Source: an uncultured Porphyromonadaceae bacterium
Lineage (GTDB): Bacteria; Bacteroidota; Bacteroidia; Bacteroidales; Muribaculaceae
DNA: 54,840 nucleotides
Reading direction: 5' to 3'
Assembly: GCA_947427285.1 (NCBI GenBank)
Contig: CANEHE010000012.1
Location: forward strand, 1 to 54,840
Position 1 is the first letter of the stretch; every line of letters starts with the position of its first letter. Positions 8,371-16,297 of this stretch are shown piece by piece. The position numbers and the translations under genes are program-made. The notes below the pieces were generated by a model. The model was not told the DNA's origin and did no database searches. It saw only the letters and a program-made list of their open reading frames with translations.

Positions 8371-9990
8371 ATGAAGAAGACGCGAAACCTCGGCTATGTA
8401 CTTATTCCTGTTGTGCTGGCAATCGGCACAGTGGGAGGTGTTTTCATAGGGAAACTGATGAGTAGCCGGAATCTGTCTCCGGCACAGGAGAAATGGTCAA
8501 TGTTGTTATCACTGATCGATCATGAGTATGTGGATGAGATAAATGTGGATAGTCTGATTGAAAAGAGCATACCACAGTTGCTGGCTCATCTTGATCCGCA
8601 TTCGGCCTATATTCCCGCCAGTGATCTGGCGGCAGCCAATGAGGAGCTTGACAACAGTTTTAGCGGAGTCGGCATCAGTTTCCAGTTGCTCAACGATACG
8701 GCCGTGGTTGTGGAAGTCATTGCAGGGGGGCCGGCAGAGGGCGCAGGGCTGAGACCTGGTGATCGGATTGTAAGTGCCAACGGAAAGGATCTTACAGGGC
8801 CTAAGCTGACCAATGATATGGTATTCAAGAATCTAAGAGGTGTAAAAGGTACGAAAGTAAAACTTAGGATCAAACGCCAGACATCAAAGAAACTCCTTGA
8901 TTTCGATATAGTTCGTGATGATATTCCGGTCAACAGCGTGGATGCGGTATATATGGCATCGCCGGAGGTCGGTTATCTTCGAGTAGGGAAATTCGGTAAC
9001 GGCACTTATGACGAATTTTTCAACGCATTGACCGACTTGCAAAGCAAGGGAGCCAAAAAATTTGTGGTCGATCTACGTGGTAATTCAGGCGGATTCATGG
9101 ATCAGGCAATATTTATGGCTAACGAATTTCTTGCTAAAGGGAGCCTGATAGTCTACAGCAAGGGAAGACTTCCGATGAACGAAACAGTTGCTGTCGCAGA
9201 TGGCAACGGATCTTTTCAGGATTCGGAGTTGACAGTTCTCATCGATGAGTATTCGGCATCTGCATCGGAAATTTTTGCAGGGGCCATACAGGATAACGAC
9301 AGAGGGCTTGTTATAGGACGACGTTCGTTTGGCAAAGGGTTGGTACAGAATCAGACATTGTTGCCCGACAGCTCGGCCATACGCCTTACTGTTGCACGTT
9401 ATTACACTCCTTCCGGACGATGCATACAGAAAGACTATAAGCGAGGTACGGATGGAAGTTATGATCTGGATATACTTGATCGTTACCATCACGGTGAGTT
9501 TTATTCCGTAGACAGCATACGCCAGGACAAGAGCAAACGGTTTCTTACTTCCGGAGGCCGTATTGTATATGGAGGTGGAGGTATAATGCCTGATATTTTT
9601 GTGGCACAGGATACCACAGGATATACGAGTTATTATATAAATGCGGTCAATTCAGGCCTTATTCAGAAATTCGCTTTTCAGGTTGTGGAAAAATATCGGG
9701 CTGTACTGAAAAATGTCAAAACTCTTGAACAACTCGACAAAGTTATTCCCAGAGACGAGACTCTTCTTGACAATTTTGTAAGTTTTGCTGCTTCCAACGG
9801 ACTTCCGGCCCGATGGTATTATATCAATCAGTCTAAAGGTTTGATATTATCACAGATTAAATCGGTCGTAGCGCGTGATGTATTGGGTTATAGCCAGTTT
9901 ATACGTAGTCTTAATCGTAAGGATAAGACAGTCAGGGCCGCTGTTGATGCCTTGAACCAAGGAAAGTCTCCGATTCAGCTAAAAAAATAA
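8371..9990 (+). CDS. S41-family carboxyl-terminal processing peptidase
   Basis: 539 residues from the ATG at 8371. The longer frame starts with TTG at 8329 and adds 14 residues that would spoil the signal sequence, so I reject it. A membrane anchor or signal lies at about residues 8-27. A PDZ domain spans about 95-180 ('GVGISFQL', 'GAGLRPGDRIVSANGK'). The protease domain carries 'DLRGNSGG' and the Ser/Lys dyad: Ser297 in 'EYSASASEIFAGA' and Lys322 in 'SFGKGLVQ', spaced 25 residues apart as in tail-specific proteases. It acts in the periplasm on C-termini of envelope proteins. The substrate is unknown. The cyclo-ligase gene follows after six bases. Confidence 0.9.
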   Translation: MKKTRNLGYVLIPVVLAIGTVGGVFIGKLMSSRNLSPAQEKWSMLLSLIDHEYVDEINVDSLIEKSIPQLLAHLDPHSAYIPASDLAAANEELDNSFSGVGISFQLLNDTAVVVEVIAGGPAEGAGLRPGDRIVSANGKDLTGPKLTNDMVFKNLRGVKGTKVKLRIKRQTSKKLLDFDIVRDDIPVNSVDAVYMASPEVGYLRVGKFGNGTYDEFFNALTDLQSKGAKKFVVDLRGNSGGFMDQAIFMANEFLAKGSLIVYSKGRLPMNETVAVADGNGSFQDSELTVLIDEYSASASEIFAGAIQDNDRGLVIGRRSFGKGLVQNQTLLPDSSAIRLTVARYYTPSGRCIQKDYKRGTDGSYDLDILDRYHHGEFYSVDSIRQDKSKRFLTSGGRIVYGGGGIMPDIFVAQDTTGYTSYYINAVNSGLIQKFAFQVVEKYRAVLKNVKTLEQLDKVIPRDETLLDNFVSFAASNGLPARWYYINQSKGLILSQIKSVVARDVLGYSQFIRSLNRKDKTVRAAVDALNQGKSPIQLKK

Positions 9991-9996
9991 CACCAG

Positions 9997-10545
9997 ATGG
10001 AAAAACAGGAAATCAGAAGAAAAATAAAATCTTTGCGCACTATGCTTTCTGAGGAGGAAAAGCATTCGGCGGCTGAGGAAGTATTCAGACAGTTGGAACA
10101 GACAGCCGCATTTATCATGGCTGAACGTATACTGATGTATCATTCACTTCCCGATGAACTTTCGACACATACTTTTCTTCGGAAGTGGAGTGGAAGGAAA
10201 AGATTTTTCCTTCCGAGGGTGAACGGAGTCAATCTCGACATATTGCCATATAATGAATCAAGACTTGAGTTGGGTTCGTTTCATATAGAGGAGCCTATAG
10301 GAGATGATGTTGTGGATCCAGCCGAGATAGAACTTATTATAGTTCCGGCTGTAGCTTATGACCGTTCAGGCAATCGGCTCGGCAGAGGAAAGGGTTTCTA
10401 TGATCGGCTTCTTTCTTCCTCCCAGGCCACAAAAATAGGCGTGGGTTATGATTTTCAGCTTCTTGACAGTCTGCCTGCAGAGAAACATGATGTCCCGGTT
10501 GACATAGTGATAACACAGAGCACAGTCAAAGTGATAAAAAGCTGA
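9997..10545 (+). CDS. 5-formyltetrahydrofolate cyclo-ligase
   Basis: 182 residues, normal length. It uses ATP to convert 5-formyl-THF to 5,10-methenyl-THF, returning a stored or inhibitory folate to one-carbon metabolism. The diagnostic C-terminal motif is 'DRSGNRLGRGKGFYDRLL', the ATP and magnesium region. N-terminal 'EIRRKIKSLR' and central 'FFLPRV' also fit. It is packed between the S41 peptidase and the next gene with gaps of six and five bases, so it belongs to the ftsK-to-LuxR transcription run. Confidence 0.9.
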   Translation: MEKQEIRRKIKSLRTMLSEEEKHSAAEEVFRQLEQTAAFIMAERILMYHSLPDELSTHTFLRKWSGRKRFFLPRVNGVNLDILPYNESRLELGSFHIEEPIGDDVVDPAEIELIIVPAVAYDRSGNRLGRGKGFYDRLLSSSQATKIGVGYDFQLLDSLPAEKHDVPVDIVITQSTVKVIKS

Positions 10546-10550
10546 TTCTA

Positions 10551-11219
10551 ATGTATTCTTCAGGTACGCGTCTATCAGACATAATATTCAAAGACTTCAC
10601 GGTGATTCCAGTTCTCAACCGGTTTGGAATTTCACTTGGAGTAGGAGATGAAACCATAGAATCCGCTGCTCGACATGCGGGAATCTCAGTCTGGTTTATT
10701 CTTGATATACTCAATGATACAGATTCTCCGATAGATACGATGACTGGGTTTTCGTTGTCTGCAGGTGAGATTGAGAGGGCTGTGAAATATCTTGAGGATG
10801 CGAATCAATGGTTATCTTCTACAGCTCTTCCCAATATAGAACGTCATTTCAGGGCTCTTCACGACAGAAGCACAGAAAAAAGCAACAATCTTGAATTTTT
10901 GTGGCGTTTTTTCCAGGAGCTTAAGTATGAATTGCTTTCACGAATAGACAGAGACAGCCAGATATTGTTCCCAGCTGTCAGAAAGATAATATGTGACGGT
11001 CAAGAATATTTGGTGGAAGGTATTTTTGAGGAGAACAGTGTCGAGGAGAAAGTGGATGACTTGGCATCATTTTTTGTAGTACATCTCCGAGGAGACTATG
11101 ATCGAAATCTGTCAATGGCTGTTGTTACTTCTCTTATAGTGCTTGATCGGGAGGTGAAAAGGAGCAATAGACTGCGTGCGCGGCTGGTGAATCAACTTTC
11201 GTACAGGTCTCCGCATTAA
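10551..11219 (+). CDS. Hemerythrin-like (RIC/ScdA-type) protein with degenerate ligands
   Basis: 222 residues, mostly helical. The N-terminal part ('LSDIIFKDFTVIPVLNRFGISLGVGDETIESAARHAGI') resembles the ScdA/YtfE N-terminal DUF542 segment. The remainder resembles a hemerythrin four-helix bundle: 'LPNIERHFRALHD', 'LLSRIDRDSQILFPAVR', 'DDLASFFVVHLRGDYD'. In real YtfE the third helix reads roughly HMxxEExxLFP; here the His and Glu positions are not kept, so di-iron binding is doubtful. Its stop overlaps the LuxR-type regulator by one base. A gene pair of this kind is familiar to me from Bacteroides. The function is unknown; a sensor partner for the regulator is a guess. Confidence 0.6.
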   Translation: MYSSGTRLSDIIFKDFTVIPVLNRFGISLGVGDETIESAARHAGISVWFILDILNDTDSPIDTMTGFSLSAGEIERAVKYLEDANQWLSSTALPNIERHFRALHDRSTEKSNNLEFLWRFFQELKYELLSRIDRDSQILFPAVRKIICDGQEYLVEGIFEENSVEEKVDDLASFFVVHLRGDYDRNLSMAVVTSLIVLDREVKRSNRLRARLVNQLSYRSPH

Positions 11220-11755
11220 TGAATAGAGACGATAAGCAGCGATGTAAGGAAGTGGTGGTCACAGGCCTGTCACCTTTGATTGTGGCAGGGTTGCGCCAGA
11301 TTCTTATTGGTTTCTGTGAAGTGAGTTGTATTGATGATGCAAGAGAGTGTAAGGAGGCAGATTGCTGGATAGTATCGCCATCTTCTTTATTGTCTGCTTT
11401 GGATTTCTTTATGCTTCGAAAGGATAAAACTCTTGTTTTATCGGATGCTCGTGTAAATGGCAGTGGGTTCAGGTGTGTGGGAAGCGATGCGGGATGCACA
11501 GAAATTGTGGAAGAGGTGAGGATGGTTATTGGACGCTCTACAAGGGTGGATGAGCCGGAATCAAGACAACTGTCAGAGCGTGAAACAGACGTATTGCGGT
11601 GTCTGGCTGCAGGTATGACAGTCAAGGAGATTGCAAATGAACTATGTATATCCTCTAATACAGTTACGACACATCGCAAGAATATTTCATCGAAACTTGG
11701 CATCAGATCCATCTCCGGATTGTCGTTGTATGCATTGATGAATGGGATCGTGTGA
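11219..11755 (+). CDS. LuxR/GerE-type response-regulator-like transcription factor
   Basis: 178 residues. Residues of about 110-175 form a LuxR/GerE helix-turn-helix: 'LSERETDVLRCLAAGMTVKEIANEL' read in parts, then 'ISSNTVTTHRKNISSKLG', which holds the recognition helix. The N-terminal 100 residues have the strand-helix pattern of a receiver ('VVVTGLSPLIVAGLRQIL'). Where the phosphoacceptor Asp should end strand 3, the sequence is 'DCWIVSPSS'. Phosphorylation by a histidine kinase is therefore unlikely, and no kinase gene is adjacent. It is translationally coupled to the hemerythrin-like gene and ends the plus-strand run at a strong hairpin. Confidence 0.85.
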   Translation: MNRDDKQRCKEVVVTGLSPLIVAGLRQILIGFCEVSCIDDARECKEADCWIVSPSSLLSALDFFMLRKDKTLVLSDARVNGSGFRCVGSDAGCTEIVEEVRMVIGRSTRVDEPESRQLSERETDVLRCLAAGMTVKEIANELCISSNTVTTHRKNISSKLGIRSISGLSLYALMNGIV

Positions 11756-11776
11756 TCGTTTCATAATAAAAACAAA

Positions 11777-11808
11777 ACGGACTTTCATATCAATATGTGA
11801 AAGTCCGT
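11777..11808. terminator. Bidirectional terminator between the LuxR-type gene and folE
   Basis: Perfect 11-base-pair stem ACGGACTTTCA (11777-11787) with TGAAAGTCCGT (11798-11808) and a 10-base loop. TTGTTTT follows on the plus strand and a TTTTGTTTTT run follows on the minus strand. It serves both convergent genes. Confidence 0.85.
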
Positions 11809-11837
11809 TGTTTTCTTATATGGTTAGGATGAAAGAA

Positions 11838-12455
11838 TCATGATTGTCGCAGAAGTGACAGAAATTCGGCCCGGAGAGACGGATCGTCGGCGAAACGTCC
11901 GGTAAAGTCGAAAGTAGTGGTGGAGGAATCCTGCTTCTCAACTCCTCGCATTTTCATGCATAGGTGTTGTGCTGAACAGTATACGATTACTCCATCATTT
12001 GGAAGGGCTCTGGAGAGCAATGAGCATACTTCTGCCGTGAGTCGTTCCTGAACCTGTAGTCTTCTTGCGAAGCAATCCACGATGCGGGCAAGTTTTGAGA
12101 GCCCGATCATTTTTCCCTTAGGGATATATCCGACAGAAACCGTGCCGAAGAATGGTAATATGTGATGCTCGCACACACTATAGAATTCAATCCCTTTTAC
12201 AATCACGATTTGAGATCCTCCGTGTTCAAAGATTGCTTTCTGTGCGATTGCAAGAGGATCTTTCCGATAGCCGGATGTTATGTCTACTATAGCTTTTGCG
12301 GCTCTGACAGGGGTTTTTACAAGTCCTTCACGGTCGGGATCTTCTCCAATCAGACGAATAATTTCACGGTAATGATAAGCGAGTTTCTCAACGAGTTTTT
12401 CATCGTGAGTTTCTTTTCTGATCATTGAATCGGAATTATCAGATTGACACTCCAT
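11838..12455 (-). CDS. folE: GTP cyclohydrolase I
   Basis: 205 residues. It catalyses GTP to 7,8-dihydroneopterin triphosphate, the first step of folate (and possibly queuosine) synthesis. Zinc ligands are visible as Cys95 and His98 in 'SVCEHHILPF' and Cys166 in 'SAQHLCMKMRG'. 'TPVRAAKA' and 'IGLSKLARIVDCFARRLQVQERL' (in pieces) are family signatures. It is the last gene of a tpiA-SPOR-folE unit, starting 18 bases after the SPOR stop. Met11 is an alternative start. Confidence 0.95.
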   Translation of the reverse strand: MECQSDNSDSMIRKETHDEKLVEKLAYHYREIIRLIGEDPDREGLVKTPVRAAKAIVDITSGYRKDPLAIAQKAIFEHGGSQIVIVKGIEFYSVCEHHILPFFGTVSVGYIPKGKMIGLSKLARIVDCFARRLQVQERLTAEVCSLLSRALPNDGVIVYCSAQHLCMKMRGVEKQDSSTTTFDFTGRFADDPSLRAEFLSLLRQS

Positions 12456-12473
12456 ATTTTCTGCCTTTGCAAT

Positions 12474-12998
12474 TTATTTCAGAATGACAATTGAGGATTT
12501 CACTACTCTCATCTCGGATGCAAATGATGGGAAGGCACTGCGGAGTTCCCTTAAGGCCGAGTTCGCTTCGGAAAGAGATGAAAAATTGCCTACGGTTGTG
12601 TACCAGTTTGGTGAACGGGAAAAAGTATATACTTGTCCCCTGTATTTAGGCAGTCGTGCGGCAATGGCATTTCCTCGGGCTCTGGCCCTGGCCTGAAGTG
12701 AGGATGGGTTATGACCGTCGCTGAATACCTGAATACGGTATCCTGTCCGTTTTGCTCCGTGTTGTTTTTGATAATTCTGCGAAGTATTCTTTGAAGGTCC
12801 GACTTTTGGAGTTGCAAATAGAAGTTGAGTCAGTTCGTCGGATAGATTTATGTGTATCTTTCCGTCTGATTCTTCTTCAATTGACTCAAGGGCATTTTTT
12901 TCATTATGCTCCTTTTCTTCTGGTCCGGGCGACTGTGCAAGAACACAGAGCACTGACAAAAACAGCATGCAGAGAAACGTCGCGCTACGGGTGATCAT
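12474..12998 (-). CDS. Secreted SPOR-domain protein
   Basis: 174 residues from the ATG at 12998. The open frame runs on into tpiA, but the start at 12998 gives a clean signal peptide ('MITRSATFLCMLFLSVLCVLAQ'-like core, ending near 'LAQS'). A Glu/Lys-rich linker follows. The C-terminal 75 residues form a SPOR domain: 'GYRIQVFSDGHNP', 'RARGNAIAARLPKYRGQVYT', 'WYTTVGNFSSLSEANSALREL'. SPOR domains bind denuded peptidoglycan glycan strands. The protein should lie in the periplasm, probably near division sites. It sits between tpiA and folE, and this context does not explain its role. Confidence 0.85.
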   Translation of the reverse strand: MITRSATFLCMLFLSVLCVLAQSPGPEEKEHNEKNALESIEEESDGKIHINLSDELTQLLFATPKVGPSKNTSQNYQKQHGAKRTGYRIQVFSDGHNPSSLQARARARGNAIAARLPKYRGQVYTFSRSPNWYTTVGNFSSLSEANSALRELRSAFPSFASEMRVVKSSIVILK

Positions 12999-13068
12999 AA
13001 TCGATGAGAATAATGATACATCGTGACCGGGCCAGATGTTGCCGACGAGTCCGGTCAGAACAACAGAT

Positions 13069-13821
13069 TCAGTCGAAAGCCTCGATAATGCCCATGAAAG
13101 AGTCGGCGTTGAGTGCCGCACCCCCTATAAGACCTCCATCAACATCGGGTTTGGCAAATAATTCCCGTGCATTTGTTGGCTTACAGCTTCCACCATAAAG
13201 GATAGAAGTGTCATCAGCTACATCTCCATATTTCTCACGGATAGCCATGCGGATATTGGCATGCATGTCCTGAGCCTGATCAGCTGTGGCGGTCTTACCT
13301 GTGCCGATGGCCCATACTGGTTCGTATGCGACTATAATCTTTGAGAAATCTTCAATTGGGAGTGAGAACAATGCTTCTATCTGCGAACGTACCACATCAT
13401 TGAACGTGCCGTTTTCACGCTGTTCAAGCATCTCGCCAACGCAGAAGATCGGGGTCAGCCCGTTAGCCAATGCAAGTTTTGTCTTTTTAAGGAGCTGCTC
13501 GTTGTTTTCTCCGAAATACTGACGTCGTTCGCTATGTCCCAGTATGCAATATGTGGCACCTGTGGAAGCGACCATGGAGGCACTGATCTCTCCTGTATAC
13601 GCACCTTTTTCATGTTCGGAGCAGTTTTCCGCTCCAAGTCCTACTGTCTCAGGTTCAATGACAGCGTTTACAGATACAAGGTGTGTGGCTGGAACGCATA
13701 TAACCACGTCACAGTTATGTTTTTTACCTTTGAGAGCGTCGTTAATGCTTGATGCGAGTTCCACCCCTTCTTCAAGGGTAGTGTTCATTTTCCAATTGCC
13801 CGCAACTATATTCTTTCTCAT
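13069..13821 (-). CDS. tpiA: Triose-phosphate isomerase
   Basis: 250 residues. It interconverts dihydroxyacetone phosphate and glyceraldehyde 3-phosphate in the cytoplasm. Asn9 and Lys11 are in 'GNWKMN', the electrophile His96 in 'ILGHSERR', the catalytic base Glu167 in '[14 protein letters not shown]', and the phosphate loop in '[11 protein letters not shown]'. A well-formed promoter precedes it, and the SPOR and folE genes follow. Confidence 0.97.
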   Translation of the reverse strand: MRKNIVAGNWKMNTTLEEGVELASSINDALKGKKHNCDVVICVPATHLVSVNAVIEPETVGLGAENCSEHEKGAYTGEISASMVASTGATYCILGHSERRQYFGENNEQLLKKTKLALANGLTPIFCVGEMLEQRENGTFNDVVRSQIEALFSLPIEDFSKIIVAYEPVWAIGTGKTATADQAQDMHANIRMAIREKYGDVADDTSILYGGSCKPTNARELFAKPDVDGGLIGGAALNADSFMGIIEAFD

Positions 13822-13850
13822 TTTTACTTAAAGATGATTGTTTCTCTGTG

Positions 13851-13881
13851 CAAAGTTAACACTTTCCCCGCAGACCGCAAA
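13851..13881 (-). promoter_or_regulatory. Promoter of tpiA-SPOR-folE
   Basis: Read on the minus strand: TTTG (13881-13878), 19 bases, TAACTTTG (13858-13851). The expected start lies about 25 bases before the tpiA ATG. This is a near-perfect Bacteroidetes promoter. Confidence 0.8.
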
Positions 13882-13919
13882 GAAGTGAATCTCAAAACTG
13901 ATTTGGCCGGGGTTACTGA

Positions 13920-14459
13920 TTAGAATTTGAGATCGTCGAATCCTTCTCCAAGTTCATCCTCGTTGAATTCGGAGTCGCCATAAAAATCGATATCCAGTTC
14001 TCTGGATATATCTGCGGCTTTCTGAGCCAGATTTTTTTCGAATTCGTCCATATCCACATGCTGGAGAGGTGCTTTTCCCTCGGAACATACACATACCGGT
14101 TGTTTAAGATTTTTTCCGGTTATGATTTCTTTGAGTTCCATTATGAATGACCGTTCAGTGAAACCGTCAAATATGAATTCAAGTTTCTGCCCTTCGTCTT
14201 CAATCAGTTCTGCAATGGAAGTGTCAGACATAAGCCATAAATCCTTGTCGCTTGAAGTCCCGAAATCCTCCATTGCGACTTCATTGATTCTTTTCCAGTC
14301 GTCATCGCAAATGAAAAAAGTGTTGATTTCGTCTTTTGAGAAGCTGACACAGGAAAGAATTGCGTCACGCAGAGTAAGAAACGAATCGTCCGGATTGATT
14401 TCAATGTCGCGACGGAAAGAGTCGGATTCCTCGCTCATTATTTTGAAACGGTATGTCAT
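13920..14459 (-). CDS. Plasmid pRiA4b ORF-3-like family protein
   Basis: 179 residues, acidic. The pattern 'DIEINPDDSFLTLRDAILS', 'FFICDDDWKRINEV', 'KLEFIFDGFTERSFIMELKEI' is that of the pRiA4b ORF-3-like family (also called IS1096 TnpR-like), which is commonly carried as a single chromosomal gene in Bacteroidales. Despite the name, no resolvase Ser or Tyr and no transposon ends are present here. The C-terminal tail is rich in Asp and Glu ('GDSEFNEDELGEGFDDLKF'). The function is unknown. It lies between tpiA and the sphingolipid gene with no obvious promoter. Confidence 0.75.
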   Translation of the reverse strand: MTYRFKIMSEESDSFRRDIEINPDDSFLTLRDAILSCVSFSKDEINTFFICDDDWKRINEVAMEDFGTSSDKDLWLMSDTSIAELIEDEGQKLEFIFDGFTERSFIMELKEIITGKNLKQPVCVCSEGKAPLQHVDMDEFEKNLAQKAADISRELDIDFYGDSEFNEDELGEGFDDLKF

Positions 14460-14496
14460 GGTTTTATCAAATGTCGTTGTTTAATAAATGAGGATA

Positions 14497-14518
14497 AAAA
14501 GCCTGAGACAGGTCTTTT
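14497..14518 (-). other. Small hairpin in the leader of the pRiA4b ORF-3-like gene
   Basis: AAAAGCCTG (14497-14505), a three-base loop, then CAGG-T-CTTTT (14509-14518), giving nine pairs with one bulge. It lies 38 bases upstream of the start at 14459. It could be a backup terminator for the upstream gene or a leader structure. Confidence 0.4.
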
Positions 14519-14531
14519 ATAGAAAAACGAA

Positions 14532-14555
14532 AGCGGCAAAGAAAAATTTGCCGCT
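14532..14555 (-). terminator. Terminator of the serine palmitoyltransferase gene
   Basis: Stem AGCGGCAAA (14532-14540) with TTTGCCGCT (14547-14555) and a six-base loop. It lies 41 bases after the stop at 14597 on the minus strand and is followed there by TTTCGTTTTTC. Confidence 0.75.
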
Positions 14556-14596
14556 ACTGAAAAAACTTTCAGAGTCGGATATAAACGAGTATATTT

Positions 14597-15784
14597 TTAC
14601 TTTATAATATCGTATTTTCTGAATACTTTCGCGATTGCCTCAAGCGAACGTGTGACCTGTTCCTTTGTGTGTGTGGCCATCAGTGAATATCGGATGAGAG
14701 TGTCATTGGGAGCTACGGCAGGTGTTACCACTGGATTCACGAACACTCCTTCGTCGAGAAGATCGCGTGTGACGTGGAATGTCTTATAATCATCCCGGAT
14801 AAACAAGGGTATTATCGGAGTCGAGGTATGACCTATCTCGCATCCCATAGCCCGGAAGTTCTCAAGTGCGTAATTGGTGATTTCCCAGAGATGGGCCTGT
14901 CTTTCCGGCTCTGTCAGAATAATGTCGAGTGCTGCATCCACAGCTGCGGTTGCCCCAGGAGTGATGCTGGCTGTGAAAATATATGAGCGGGAGTGATGCC
15001 GAAGGAAATTAGTTATTTCCTTATCTGTAGCAATAAATCCTCCTAAAGAGGCAAACGACTTTGAAAAGGTTCCCATTATGAGATCCACATCGTCAGTTAC
15101 ACCGCAGTGATTGCAAAGACCTCGTCCTCCTTCTCCGAAAACACCGAGGCCATGAGCTTCGTCCACCATCACTGTGGCGTCATACTCTTTTGCAAGACGC
15201 ACTATTTCCGGAAGGTTAGCCACGTCACCCTCCATTGAGAATACGCTGTCAGTGACTATGAGTTTTACTTTATCGTGTTCGCATTTCTTGAGTTGCTGCT
15301 CAAGCATTGCGGTATCGTTATGTTTGTATTTGAGGTAGTTTGAGAACGAGAGCCTGCGGCCTTCAATGATCGATGCGTGGTCTTGCTCGTCAAGTATTAT
15401 GTAGTCTTCACGGCCAGTGAGGGTAGACACTACTCCCAGATTGACTCCAAATCCGGTAGAATACAGCATGACATCTTCTTTGCCGATGTAGTCTGCAAGC
15501 CTCTCTTCCAACCGCTTATGTATGTCGAGGGTGCCGTTGAGAAAAGGGGAGCCCGCCATCCCTGTTCCATATTTTTTTGTAGCAGCGATCGCAGCCTCTT
15601 TTACTTTCGGATGGTTGGTCAGTCCCATGTAGCTGTTTGAACCGAACATTAAGACTTTTTTTCCATTCATGAGGACTTCGGTATCCTGGTCGCTGTCTAT
15701 TTCACGAAAATAAGGGTAGACGCCCGCGGCTTTTGCTTTCTGGGGCGCGTCATAGCGCGACAACTTCTTCTGTAGGAGCTTCAT
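14597..15784 (-). CDS. spt: Serine palmitoyltransferase-type alpha-oxoamine synthase
   Basis: 395 residues from the ATG at 15784. The frame can be extended to 15862, but 'MKLLQKKLSRYDAPQKAKAAGVYPYFRE' matches the Bacteroides Spt N-terminus. The PLP enzyme condenses serine with a fatty acyl thioester to 3-ketosphinganine, the first step of Bacteroidetes sphingolipid synthesis. The PLP Lys242 is in 'GTFSKSFASLGGF'. His136 ('DHASI'), Asp208 and His211 ('DEAHGLGVFG') are the usual cofactor contacts. The segment 'SFSNYLKYKHND' is shared with Spt and not with glycine C-acetyltransferase (Kbl), which is the main alternative. It is monocistronic with its own terminator. Confidence 0.88.
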   Translation of the reverse strand: MKLLQKKLSRYDAPQKAKAAGVYPYFREIDSDQDTEVLMNGKKVLMFGSNSYMGLTNHPKVKEAAIAATKKYGTGMAGSPFLNGTLDIHKRLEERLADYIGKEDVMLYSTGFGVNLGVVSTLTGREDYIILDEQDHASIIEGRRLSFSNYLKYKHNDTAMLEQQLKKCEHDKVKLIVTDSVFSMEGDVANLPEIVRLAKEYDATVMVDEAHGLGVFGEGGRGLCNHCGVTDDVDLIMGTFSKSFASLGGFIATDKEITNFLRHHSRSYIFTASITPGATAAVDAALDIILTEPERQAHLWEITNYALENFRAMGCEIGHTSTPIIPLFIRDDYKTFHVTRDLLDEGVFVNPVVTPAVAPNDTLIRYSLMATHTKEQVTRSLEAIAKVFRKYDIIK

Positions 15785-15891
15785 AATTGGGTGTTGGTAG
15801 TGACTCTGGGTCATCGTAATTCTGACATCGGGGCATTTGCATATCAAATGATGGATCTGCATTTTGCCGGTGTTCAGATAAGTTCAGGCTG

Positions 15892-15899
15892 CAAAGTTA
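15892..15899 (-). promoter_or_regulatory. -7 element for the serine palmitoyltransferase gene
   Basis: TAACTTTG on the minus strand (15899-15892), about 108 bases upstream of the preferred start at 15784. A TTTG at the right distance is missing; TGTG occurs nearby. Confidence 0.5.
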
Positions 15900-16148
15900 G
15901 AAAAAAATCATGAAAATTTGCACATAAAGATAAAAAGATTTGTGAGATGCCGCTGGAAACGACGGCTTGATAAGAATGGAAAGCTTTCAGTTCCTCATGT
16001 CATCTGAAAGCGTGATAGTAATATCAACTATCGTATCGCCTCCAATTTTTATTCTGATTTACGGAAAACAGTTGTCTGTTTCCCTGAATCGGAAAAACTA
16101 CTAAGGCAGTATTCCTATTATGGAAACTTAAATGTGGAAATTTATATT
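15900..16148. other. Intergenic region with two hairpins
   Basis: About 400 bases (15900-16297) separate the divergent sphingolipid and giant-protein genes and have no ORF on either strand. Two inverted repeats stand out: GCTTTCAG (15983-15990) with CTGAAAGC (16004-16011), and GGAAAACAG (16063-16071) with CTGTTTCC (16076-16083), the second with one bulge. Neither has a T-tract. They could mark a long leader, a small RNA or operators. Confidence 0.4.
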
Positions 16149-16200
16149 TACTTTTGCGGATAGCTTTGCGTATCATTGTGTGAAGTCATATCTATTTTTG
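16149..16200 (+). promoter_or_regulatory. Candidate promoter region of the giant repeat protein
   Basis: Three -7 matches follow each other: TACTTTTG (16149-16156), TAGCTTTG (16161-16168) and TATTTTTG (16193-16200). None has a TTTG exactly 19-21 bases upstream; the best is TTTG at 16165-16168, 24 bases before the third. The ATG is at 16298, so the leader would be about 90-140 bases. Confidence 0.35.
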
Positions 16201-16297
16201 TAACACGATTTTATTTCGGGTATTGAAATATTGGATTCTATCCTGAGATAATCATTATGGTACATAATAACATTCAATATATTTTAAACTAACCATT

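Noticed and set aside
12999..13121. Longer start for the SPOR protein
   Set aside because: It overlaps the end of tpiA and would bury the signal peptide behind 41 unrelated residues.
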